Assembly (NCBI GenBank): GCA_946530355.1
Contig: CAMNAB010000103.1
Span: 1 to 9,593, forward strand
Length of the DNA: 9,593 nt
Origin: Firm-04 sp003446315
GTDB lineage: Bacteria; Bacillota; Clostridia; Oscillospirales; Ruminococcaceae
Direction of reading: 5' to 3'
How positions within the stretch are numbered: the stretch's first letter is position 1; every line of letters starts with the position of its first letter. The notes under the pieces are model-generated. The model saw only the letters and a program-made list of their open reading frames with translations, was not told the DNA's origin and did no database searches. The translations under genes and the position numbers were made by a program. Shown here in pieces: positions 1 to 5,988 of this stretch.

Positions 1-117
1 GACTTTAGATCATTTGCAGCGCGGCTTCCGCGCCGGCGGACTTTAGATCATTTGCTGCGCGGCTTCCGCGCCATTTGCAGCGGGGCTTCCGCGCCATTTG
101 CAGCGCGGCTTCCGCGC
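1..117. repeat. Short tandem/dispersed repeat array with GC-rich hairpin in each unit
   Basis: Four copies of a 23-nt unit lie at 11-33, 49-71, 72-94 and 95-117. Each reads CATTTGC, then an imperfect or perfect palindrome of the form GCGCGG-CTT-CCGCGC. The last three copies are directly adjacent. The first is set apart by 15 nt, and the 10-mer GACTTTAGAT precedes both copy 1 (1-10) and copy 2 (39-48), so 1-33 and 39-71 are the same 33-mer with one change (A18 to T56). Copy 3 has a C-to-G change that breaks one stem pair. Unit length is not a multiple of three and no Shine-Dalgarno site is present, so this is not coding repeat. It resembles REP-type extragenic palindromes. The array may continue upstream of the window edge. 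No U-tract follows it on either strand, so a terminator role is not supported. Confidence 0.85.
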
Positions 118-200
118 CCGGCAGAGCCAAAACCAGTCTCATAAAATCGAATGTATGTTCCCTTCTTTTTTGTGCATTTCCCCTTTCCATGAATCTGCAC

Positions 201-229
201 TTGACAATCTACGCATTTTGTGATAAAAT
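201..229 (+). promoter_or_regulatory. Strong sigma-A type promoter for the glycan operon
   Basis: A perfect -35 box TTGACA (201-206) is followed after exactly 17 nt by TAAAAT (224-229), one base from TATAAT. It is preceded by TG-n (221-223), the extended -10 element. Transcription would begin near 236 and run through a leader of about 335 nt before the first gene at 573. It is the best promoter in the window and the only convincing one upstream of the operon. Its strength and the long leader suggest control after initiation (RNA structure or a processive antitermination factor), but nothing in the sequence identifies such a factor. Confidence 0.75.
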
Positions 230-572
230 AAAGCTGAAACTGAGTCAATATATCTTTTTGCACTTTATCTGATTCCTTATATATAGTGCAGGTTGCTCAA
301 AATCACACGGCCCTTACTCTCTACCCGGAATGCGTCCCCGCTGCTGAAAGCGAATATGCCATGCGGTCAAGCCGCTGTTTCCGGTATGCGGTGAGGGTCT
401 GAATGTTCGTAATGCTGTAATGCGGCATACAGTCCGCCGGTTCCTCTCGCTCCATGCCCGGCTCCTGTATCGAGACAGACAGATCCTGCATGGTCAGCGT
501 CCGGACAGTTTTTATCGGTATTCACAGCCCTCTGGTGCTGCGGAAATTTCAGTATAAAAGGGAAGTTAGGAA
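230..572 (+). other. Long untranslated leader of the operon
   Basis: This stretch between the promoter and the first start codon has no supported plus-strand gene. Visible structures: a hairpin at 259-290 (TGCACT/AGTGCA plus three more pairs after one mismatch, loop about 269-280), about 22 nt from the presumed transcript 5' end; a GTATGC/GCATAC pairing (384-389 with 425-430); and a self-complementary octamer GTCCGGAC (499-506) followed shortly by five T (509-513). The octamer has no loop, so it is a poor intrinsic terminator. I do not recognise a known riboswitch or T-box. AAGGGAAG near 557-564 is the ribosome binding site for the first gene. Confidence 0.4.
277..525 (-). other. Possible decayed minus-strand coding remnant in the leader
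   Basis: On the minus strand a frame runs from GTG (525-523) to TAA (279-277), interrupted by one TGA (369-367). It ends with the peptide AFRVESKGRVILSNLHYI. In another minus-strand frame, 491-321 encodes 56 uninterrupted residues including HYSITNIQTLTAYRKQR. Neither has a ribosome binding site or a family I recognise. The composition of both peptides is protein-like, which could mean an older gene fragment (frameshifted) left beside the operon. Open frames this short also arise by chance, so this is a weak call, recorded because the stretch otherwise has no explanation. Confidence 0.15.
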
Positions 573-1673
573 ATGAGTATTTTTGTCACACGGTCTTCCA
601 TGCCGGATTATGAAGAATATATCCGGGAAATCCAGCCGATCTTTGAGAGTCATCATCTGACCAATATGGGTCCCATTTACAAAAAGCTCCAGCATGATCT
701 GATATCTTATCTCGATGTGCCGCAGCTTTCGATGTTCGTCAACGGTCATCTGGCGCTGGAAACCGTCTTTCAGGCTATGGGACTGAAAAACTGCGGCGGT
801 GAGGTGATTACCACACCGTTTACTTTTGTGTCCACGACAAACGCCATTACCAGAAACGGTCTGAAACCCGTGTTCTGTGACATTAAACCGGACGACTTCA
901 CGATCGACCCTGCAAAAATCGAAGCCCTGATTACCGACAAAACAGTCGCCATCGTCCCTGTGCACGTTTACGGCGCGATCTGTGATGTGGAAGCCATCGC
1001 AGCCATTGCCGAAAAGCACAATCTGAAAGTCATTTATGATGCAGCACATGCATTCGGTGTCAAGTATAAGGGAAAAGGCATCGGCAGCTACGGCGATGCG
1101 GCTATGTTCTCATTCCACGCCACCAAGGTCTTCAATACCATTGAGGGCGGCGCTGTTGCTTTCCATGACGAAGCACTCAGAGAACCCATGCATGAACTGA
1201 AAAACTTCGGTCTGCACGGCGAGGATGTCCCGCAGATCGGCGGAAATGCGAAAATGGATGAATTCCGCGCTGCAATGGGCATCTGCAACCTGCGCCATGT
1301 TGATGACTGCATCAAGGCGCGCGGCGCTGTGTTCGCAAGATATAATGAACGTCTTTCCGGCGCTGCCGGCATTCAGCTCCTGCCTGAACAGAAAGACGTT
1401 GTTCCGAATTTCGCTTACTATCCGATCGTCATTGATCCGGAAGTCTTCGGCGAGGACAGAGATGCTGTCAGCGAACGACTCCAGGCACATGATATCTTTG
1501 CAAGAAAATATTTCTACCCTGCAATCAATGAAATGTCCTGCTATGCCGCAAATGCCGGCGAGCCGACTCCGGTCGCAGCACAAGTCTCCAGACGGGTGCT
1601 CACGCTCCCGATGTATGCAGATCTTACGATCGCAGAAGCAGATCAGATCTGCGATGTGATCCTGAACCGATAA
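573..1673 (+). CDS. DegT/DnrJ/EryC1/StrS-family sugar aminotransferase
   Basis: A 366-residue PLP-dependent aminotransferase, the normal length for the family. It transfers an amino group (usually from glutamate) to the keto carbon of a nucleotide-linked keto sugar in the cytoplasm. Visible marks: a phosphate-loop motif VNGHLALE (about 56-63), TTPFTFVSTTNAI (80-92), the pyridine-binding aspartate in YDAAHAFG (D156), and the Schiff-base lysine in FSFHATKVFNTIEGG (K185). The FHATKVFNT-IEGG form is typical of the VioA/WecE-like branch that makes 4-amino-4,6-dideoxy sugars (Qui4N or Fuc4N), which agrees with the WecF-like transferase encoded downstream. The exact sugar and amination position cannot be read from sequence. 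ATG at 573 follows AAGGGAAG at a good distance. It is the first gene of the operon; the next begins 87 nt later. Confidence 0.9.
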   Translation: MSIFVTRSSMPDYEEYIREIQPIFESHHLTNMGPIYKKLQHDLISYLDVPQLSMFVNGHLALETVFQAMGLKNCGGEVITTPFTFVSTTNAITRNGLKPVFCDIKPDDFTIDPAKIEALITDKTVAIVPVHVYGAICDVEAIAAIAEKHNLKVIYDAAHAFGVKYKGKGIGSYGDAAMFSFHATKVFNTIEGGAVAFHDEALREPMHELKNFGLHGEDVPQIGGNAKMDEFRAAMGICNLRHVDDCIKARGAVFARYNERLSGAAGIQLLPEQKDVVPNFAYYPIVIDPEVFGEDRDAVSERLQAHDIFARKYFYPAINEMSCYAANAGEPTPVAAQVSRRVLTLPMYADLTIAEADQICDVILNR

Positions 1674-1689
1674 TCTGTCATGATCCATA

Positions 1690-1711
1690 CGGGCACGAAT
1701 TGCCGTGCCCG
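1690..1711 (+). other. Intercistronic hairpin, 8-bp perfect stem
   Basis: CGGGCACG (1690-1697) pairs perfectly with CGTGCCCG (1704-1711) around a 6-nt loop, AATTGC. It lies 17 nt after the aminotransferase stop codon. The following bases GCGTTCTTGCG hold only a broken T-run, so it is at most a leaky terminator. A role in mRNA 3'-end protection or attenuation between genes 1 and 2 is equally possible. Confidence 0.45.
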
Positions 1712-1760
1712 CGTTCTTGCGCATACCCTTCCGTACAATTTCATGTAAGCAGGTGTGTAA

Positions 1761-2579
1761 ATGAAAATAGAGGATTTAACGAAAGCAGATCGCTGGAGAA
1801 TTGCCGACCAGATGGCTGAGGATATCCTGCCTGTCATCAATCCGAAACTTGCAGATGTCAAGCCGCGGCAATCCATTTATACCAAATACGTCAAGCGCCT
1901 TCTGGATATTCTGTTTGCGCTTTTTATTCTGACAATCACGCTGCCGATCAATCTGGTCATCGGCATCATTACACTGTTTGATGTCGGAAGACCGATCTTC
2001 TTCTTGCAGGACCGGCTCGGCAAAGACGGAAAACTCTTCAAAATCGTCAAATTCCGCAATATGCGCAACACGAAGGATGCCGACGGCAACTTGCTGCCGC
2101 CTTCCCAGCGCGTCACAAAGATCGGAAAAGTCATCCGGAAACTCTCGCTGGACGAGCTGCTCAATTTCTGGAGCATCCTCAAAGGCGATATGAGCATCAT
2201 CGGGCCGCGTCCGCTGCTGCCGGAACATCTCCATCGCTATAATAAACGGCACCGGCAGCGCCTTGCTGTCCGCCCCGGACTGGAATGTCCGCCCCGCCAT
2301 AAGCTGGATCATGTCTGGACTTGGCAGGAACAGTTCGATAATGATGTCTGGTATGTCGAGAATGTCAGCTTCCTCGTGGACTGCAAACTGCTCATCAATC
2401 TGGTGCGGTTTGCCCTCGACAGCAAATGTGCAAATGCCCGTGCATCTGTTTCCAGAGGCATTTTTATGGGTTATGATATGGACGGCAATGCCATTACGGT
2501 GGATCGTGTGCCGCAGCACTATCTTGATATGATCGAAGAAGAAAGAAAGCAGGCGGGTCAGACAGAATCCGCCTCCTGA
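1761..2579 (+). CDS. Initiating bacterial sugar transferase (undecaprenyl-phosphate sugar-1-phosphate transferase)
   Basis: A 272-residue protein of the bacterial sugar transferase family (small monotopic phosphoglycosyl transferases, PglC/WcaJ C-terminal type). It moves a sugar-1-phosphate from a nucleotide sugar to undecaprenyl phosphate at the inner membrane face, starting glycan assembly. Seen: YVKRLLDI (43-50) leading into one hydrophobic segment (about 50-72) with a helix-breaking proline (P62); the PIFFLQDRLGKDGKLFKIVKFRNM block begins near 78; the catalytic Asp-Glu pair in LSLDELLN (D131, E132); and KGDMSIIGPRPLLPEH (141-156). The usual RPGITGxAQVxGR segment is replaced by RPGLECPPRHKLDHVWTWQ (171-189), a divergent form. 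The long N-terminal PglB/WbaP-type domain is absent. AGGTG (1751-1755) serves the ATG at 1761. The stop is 17 nt before the next gene. Confidence 0.9.
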   Translation: MKIEDLTKADRWRIADQMAEDILPVINPKLADVKPRQSIYTKYVKRLLDILFALFILTITLPINLVIGIITLFDVGRPIFFLQDRLGKDGKLFKIVKFRNMRNTKDADGNLLPPSQRVTKIGKVIRKLSLDELLNFWSILKGDMSIIGPRPLLPEHLHRYNKRHRQRLAVRPGLECPPRHKLDHVWTWQEQFDNDVWYVENVSFLVDCKLLINLVRFALDSKCANARASVSRGIFMGYDMDGNAITVDRVPQHYLDMIEEERKQAGQTESAS

Positions 2580-2596
2580 AAGGAACCGATAGGAAA

Positions 2597-3892
2597 ATGG
2601 ATAAAAAATTTGCAGGCAAAAAACTTCTCGTGCTCGGCAGCAATGTCGGCGCAACGGATATCGTACAGTATGCACGGGACAACGGCGCTTATACCATCGT
2701 TGCGGACTATTATCCCGCAGACCGTTCCCCTGCCAAGCGCATCGCCGATGAGCAGCTTCTCGTCAGCACAGCCGATAAAGATGCGCTGGAAGCATTCATC
2801 CGGGAACGTCACATCGACGGCATTCTCGCCGGCATCAGTGAGTTCAATCTGCTGATCGCTGAGGAGCTTTCCGCAAGAATCGGGCTTCCTTTCTATTTCA
2901 CCAGAAAACAGTGGGATATGATCGAGAAAAAAAGCGATTTCCGTGCACTCTGCGAAAAACACGGCGTGCCGTGCCCGAAAACATATGTCACCGGCAAAGA
3001 GATCCCGGAAGATGTCATGCAGCAGATCCGGTATCCTGTTATGATAAAACCTGTCGATGCAAGCTCTTCCAAGGGCGTTTTCAAATGTGAAAATGAAGAC
3101 GATCTCCGCCGGTATTATCCGGAATCCCTGAAAGAATCCGAATGCGGTGAGATCATCGTGGAGCAGTTTGTCACCGGTGATGAGTTCACGGCGCATTATA
3201 CCATCGCAAACGGCAAAGTCACACTCGCAAGCGTCGATAACCGCTATCCCATTGCCATGCAGGAAGGCGATCCCACGACCATCCCGATCGCACGAATCTA
3301 TCCCTGCATCTATCTGGATGCCTATATCGAGCAGGTCGATGCACAGATGCGTGCACTCTGCGCAGGCATCGGACTGCAAAATGCCATCCTGTTCGTTCAG
3401 GGGCTTTATGATGAAAAAACCAATACGTTCAATGTTTTCGAAGCGGGTCTCCGCAGCGCCGGCGAAGCGCCTTACCGTTTCATCAAGCGGGTCAACGGCA
3501 TCAACGCCATGCATGTGCTCGTCGATCACGCGCTGCTCGGCAAAACGGATTTCGATTCCGACAAAGAAGATCCCTATATGAAGGGCAAATGCTGCGGCAT
3601 CGTTTCGTTTGTCACAAAGGGCGGTGTTGTCGGCAGCATTGAGGGTCTGGAAGAAGCAACCGCTGCTTTGCCGGATGTCATTGAATATGAATGCCGGTAT
3701 CCGGTCGGAAGCGAAACACCCTGCGGCAGAACACTGCGTCAGCTCATGATCCGTTTTGTCATGATCTGCGACAATCGTGAAAAAATGGCTGAGGATATCG
3801 CTTATCTCAATTCGCATATCACGATTCTGAACGACCGCGGCGAAGATATGGTATTCAAAATGAAACCGGAGAGGATTTGGGGCATTCAGTGA
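2597..3892 (+). CDS. ATP-grasp carboxylate-amine ligase (L-amino-acid-ligase-like)
   Basis: A 431-residue ATP-grasp enzyme; the family joins a carboxylate to an amine through an acyl-phosphate. N-terminal Rossmann-like domain KKLLVLGSNVGATD (8-21); central domain with ATP lysine in YPVMIKPVDASSSKGVF (K151; glycine/serine loop 156-160), VEQFVTGDEF (188-197), and the metal/phosphate motif FEAGLRSAGE (281-290). The last motif reads E-x-G-x-R where most ATP-grasp enzymes have E-x-N-x-R. The C-terminal 120 residues (GIVSFVTKGGVVGSIEGLE and on) look like the C-terminal domain of L-amino acid ligases (BacD-like). Its place between sugar-amine and glycosyltransferase genes suggests amide decoration of an amino sugar; the substrate is unknown. 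It is too short for carbamoyl-phosphate synthase. Its stop overlaps the next start as GTGA. Confidence 0.85.
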   Translation: MDKKFAGKKLLVLGSNVGATDIVQYARDNGAYTIVADYYPADRSPAKRIADEQLLVSTADKDALEAFIRERHIDGILAGISEFNLLIAEELSARIGLPFYFTRKQWDMIEKKSDFRALCEKHGVPCPKTYVTGKEIPEDVMQQIRYPVMIKPVDASSSKGVFKCENEDDLRRYYPESLKESECGEIIVEQFVTGDEFTAHYTIANGKVTLASVDNRYPIAMQEGDPTTIPIARIYPCIYLDAYIEQVDAQMRALCAGIGLQNAILFVQGLYDEKTNTFNVFEAGLRSAGEAPYRFIKRVNGINAMHVLVDHALLGKTDFDSDKEDPYMKGKCCGIVSFVTKGGVVGSIEGLEEATAALPDVIEYECRYPVGSETPCGRTLRQLMIRFVMICDNREKMAEDIAYLNSHITILNDRGEDMVFKMKPERIWGIQ

Positions 3893-4791
3893 AAAAGATC
3901 GCTATTACCGGTGCGAGTGGATTTCTCGGCACAAATATGCTGAAACAACTCGCCGGAGATGAAACAACACAAGTATATGCATTTTGCTTTGCAGGCGAAG
4001 AAGATAAGCCGAATTTTACCAAGGCGGCAAATATTATTCCGGTGCATAATGACGACATCGACAATTTCGATTTCTCGCAGATCGACATTGTGATCCAGTG
4101 TGCTTTTCCGCGGAATGCAGACAGCGCCGTGATCGCAAACGGTTTGGATTTTGTTGCGAAGGTGCTGCGGCTCGCAGTCTCTCAGGGGGCAGGCGCGTTT
4201 ATCAATATTTCTTCGCAGTCGATCTATGATCCGGAACGGAAAGAGCCCGCTGCGGAATCTGATCCGGCTGTGCTGACTACAAAATATGCCGTCGGAAAAT
4301 ATGCCGTGGAGCTGATGGTCAATACCGTTTGTGCCGATATCCCGCATACCAATATCCGTATGGCAAGCCTGATCGGGGAAGCATTCGATCAGCGCGTCAC
4401 CAATAAAATGGTCGATCTTGCGCTGGAAACCGGCAGCCTGACCGTCACGGACGATCAGCAGTTCTTCGGCTATATGAATGTGGAAGATGCTGCAAAGGGC
4501 ATCCTGAGCCTGACAAAGATCGCGCCGGAAACATGGCGTGAAGCCTATAATCTCGGCAGCGAGACAACCTATACCCTCAAAACGATGGCGGAAACCATCG
4601 CGGATGTGTTTGCAGCGGAATTGAACCGAACTGTCACGATTGCAGTCAATGCCGGCGAAAAGTGCCTGAATTCTGCACTCAACGGCAGTGCTCTGCTGCA
4701 TGATACCGGCTTTGCACCGCAGATCCAGCTCTCAGAAAGCATCCGGCGGATCCTGCGCTATAAACTGGAGCAGCGCAAACAATCGCAATAA
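3889..4791 (+). CDS. NAD(P)-dependent epimerase/dehydratase/reductase, extended SDR family
   Basis: A 300-residue extended short-chain dehydrogenase, probably acting on a nucleotide-linked sugar (epimerase, dehydratase or 4-keto reductase). Seen: the nucleotide-binding glycine motif TGASGFLG (7-14), INISSQSIYD with the catalytic serine (about 106-114), and YAVGKYAVE supplying the catalytic YxxxK (Y133, K137). The C-terminal half (YMNVEDAAKGI, AYNLGSE) is the usual sugar-binding region. I chose GTG at 3889 because it forms a GTGA overlap with the preceding stop, a common translational-coupling arrangement, and gives the family's canonical start MKKIAITGASG. An in-frame TTG at 3877 would add four residues but leaves only 2 nt after GGAGAGG. 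The specific reaction cannot be assigned; amination-linked sugar pathways often pair such an enzyme with a DegT aminotransferase. Confidence 0.88.
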   Translation: MKKIAITGASGFLGTNMLKQLAGDETTQVYAFCFAGEEDKPNFTKAANIIPVHNDDIDNFDFSQIDIVIQCAFPRNADSAVIANGLDFVAKVLRLAVSQGAGAFINISSQSIYDPERKEPAAESDPAVLTTKYAVGKYAVELMVNTVCADIPHTNIRMASLIGEAFDQRVTNKMVDLALETGSLTVTDDQQFFGYMNVEDAAKGILSLTKIAPETWREAYNLGSETTYTLKTMAETIADVFAAELNRTVTIAVNAGEKCLNSALNGSALLHDTGFAPQIQLSESIRRILRYKLEQRKQSQ

Positions 4792-4800
4792 TATCATAAC

Positions 4801-4849
4801 GCGGACAGCATGCATGCTCTGCCGCAACACTCCATTGTTCGGAAACAAT
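4801..4849 (+). other. Two small hairpins between the SDR and GT56 genes
   Basis: The first hairpin (4801-4825) closes with GCGG/CCGC and contains a self-complementary core AGCATGCATGCT. The second (4834-4849) is a perfect 6-bp stem ATTGTT/AACAAT with loop CGGA. Neither is followed by a T-run, so termination is unlikely. The 83-nt gap is one of the longer ones in the operon, and the structures may tune the mRNA for the two flanking genes. Confidence 0.35.
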
Positions 4850-4874
4850 ATCAAACATAAGGGAGCGTTTATTT

Positions 4875-5957
4875 GTGTTTTTGCATATTCTCGGTTCCAA
4901 TTCCATGTTTACAAAGGAATTTTTCAAAATGCTCAGTACCCATTTCGATAAGACTGAGCATGTTTTTCTGGGCAAATATCCGGATGAAGCGCAATATCGG
5001 AAACTGAACGGCTGCGGCATTGTGCAGTCTGTTTCTTTGAAAATGCCGGTTTATCTCTATCGTTCGGATTATATCATCATTCACGGCATGTTTAACAAAG
5101 CCGTGATTCTTGCGCTGTTTTTACAACCGTGGCTGCTGAAAAAATGCAATTGGGTCGTATTCGGCGCAGATATTTATATCCGCAATAAAAAGAACAAATC
5201 CTTGACGGATAAGGTTTTTGAGTGGATGAAACGCCGCATTGCACCCAAAATCCCCTATATCTCCACCTTCTCGGACGGAGACTGGAAACTGGTGCAGGAT
5301 TGGTACGGCGCAAAAGGACGCAACCTCAAAGCATCTTATCCGCTGGCTGCCTGCAATGCAGAGCTGGTCAATTCGCTCGATCGCAGCAAAAAGCAGAAGG
5401 ACTGCATCGACATCATCATCGGAAACAGCGCAACTGCGACAAATCAGCATTGTCAGGCGCTGGATATGCTCAAACAGTTCAAAGATGAGAACATCCGGAT
5501 CCATCTCCCGCTGAATTACGGGCTCGGCGATTATCAGGCATATGCAAAAAAAGTCACCGATTACGCCGTTTCGATCTTCGGAAGCGAGAAAGTCGTTCCG
5601 CTGACCGAAAAACTCAGCGGCGAAGAATACCTGAAATATCTCAACAGCATGGATGTCGGGCTTTATAACAACGACCGCCAGCAGGCTATGGGCAATATTA
5701 CCCAAATGGTGCTCTGCGGCGCAAAGGTCTATATCCGCCGCGATACCAATATGTGGGAGCATTACCGGCATCTCGGCTGTCAGCTCCACGATATTGAGGA
5801 GATCAGCGGATACGATTCCATTGATGCTCTGATCCGGGAAGATGCAGAATTGAAGCTGAACAATATTGCTGCGATGTCTGCACGGCAGGATATGGGTCTG
5901 AAAATTCAGATCTGGCAAACTGCTTTTGATACGATGAAACAAGACGCTGCAAAATAA
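4875..5957 (+). CDS. WecF-like (GT56) 4-acetamido-4,6-dideoxy-sugar transferase
   Basis: A 360-residue protein matching the TDP-Fuc4NAc:lipid II Fuc4NAc transferase family (WecF, GT56), which is about 360 residues in enterobacteria. There the enzyme adds Fuc4NAc to an undecaprenyl-pyrophosphate disaccharide for enterobacterial common antigen. Seen: an N-terminal strand plus HILGSNSMF (4-12), WVVFGADIYIRN (93-104), the signature IIGNSATATNQHCQALDML (181-199), LPLNYGLGDYQAYA (211-224), VPLTEKLSGEEYLKYL (241-256) and YNNDRQQAMGNI (264-275). No membrane segment is evident, so it is probably peripheral. GTG at 4875 follows AAGGGAG (4859-4865) at 9 nt. With the aminotransferase at the start of the operon it suggests a 4-amino-4,6-dideoxy sugar in the product. 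The donor could be a relative (Qui4N-type) rather than Fuc4NAc itself. Confidence 0.85.
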   Translation: MFLHILGSNSMFTKEFFKMLSTHFDKTEHVFLGKYPDEAQYRKLNGCGIVQSVSLKMPVYLYRSDYIIIHGMFNKAVILALFLQPWLLKKCNWVVFGADIYIRNKKNKSLTDKVFEWMKRRIAPKIPYISTFSDGDWKLVQDWYGAKGRNLKASYPLAACNAELVNSLDRSKKQKDCIDIIIGNSATATNQHCQALDMLKQFKDENIRIHLPLNYGLGDYQAYAKKVTDYAVSIFGSEKVVPLTEKLSGEEYLKYLNSMDVGLYNNDRQQAMGNITQMVLCGAKVYIRRDTNMWEHYRHLGCQLHDIEEISGYDSIDALIREDAELKLNNIAAMSARQDMGLKIQIWQTAFDTMKQDAAK

Positions 5958-5988
5958 GCATAAGGATAAATAGGAGAGTTCTGAACTT

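Noticed and set aside
1..117. CRISPR array
   Set aside because: Three of the units are directly adjacent with no spacers, units are only 23 nt, and no cas gene is in the window.
5..272. Small open frames across the repeat array on both strands
   Set aside because: They exist because the repeats happen to lack stops. The encoded peptide repeats AEAALQM-like and shifted versions, the unit length breaks frame, and there is no ribosome binding site.
497..513. Intrinsic terminator in the leader (GTCCGGAC then five T)
   Set aside because: The palindrome has no room for a loop, so a stable terminator hairpin is not formed.
2558..3817. Long minus-strand open frame (419 codons) opposite the first ATP-grasp gene
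   Set aside because: The plus strand carries a clear ATP-grasp protein. The antisense product is rich in Cys, His, Phe and Ile with no motif, a codon-bias shadow.
3877..3891. TTG at 3877 as the start of the SDR gene
   Set aside because: It lies 2 nt after GGAGAGG. GTG at 3889 gives a GTGA overlap and a canonical Rossmann N-terminus.
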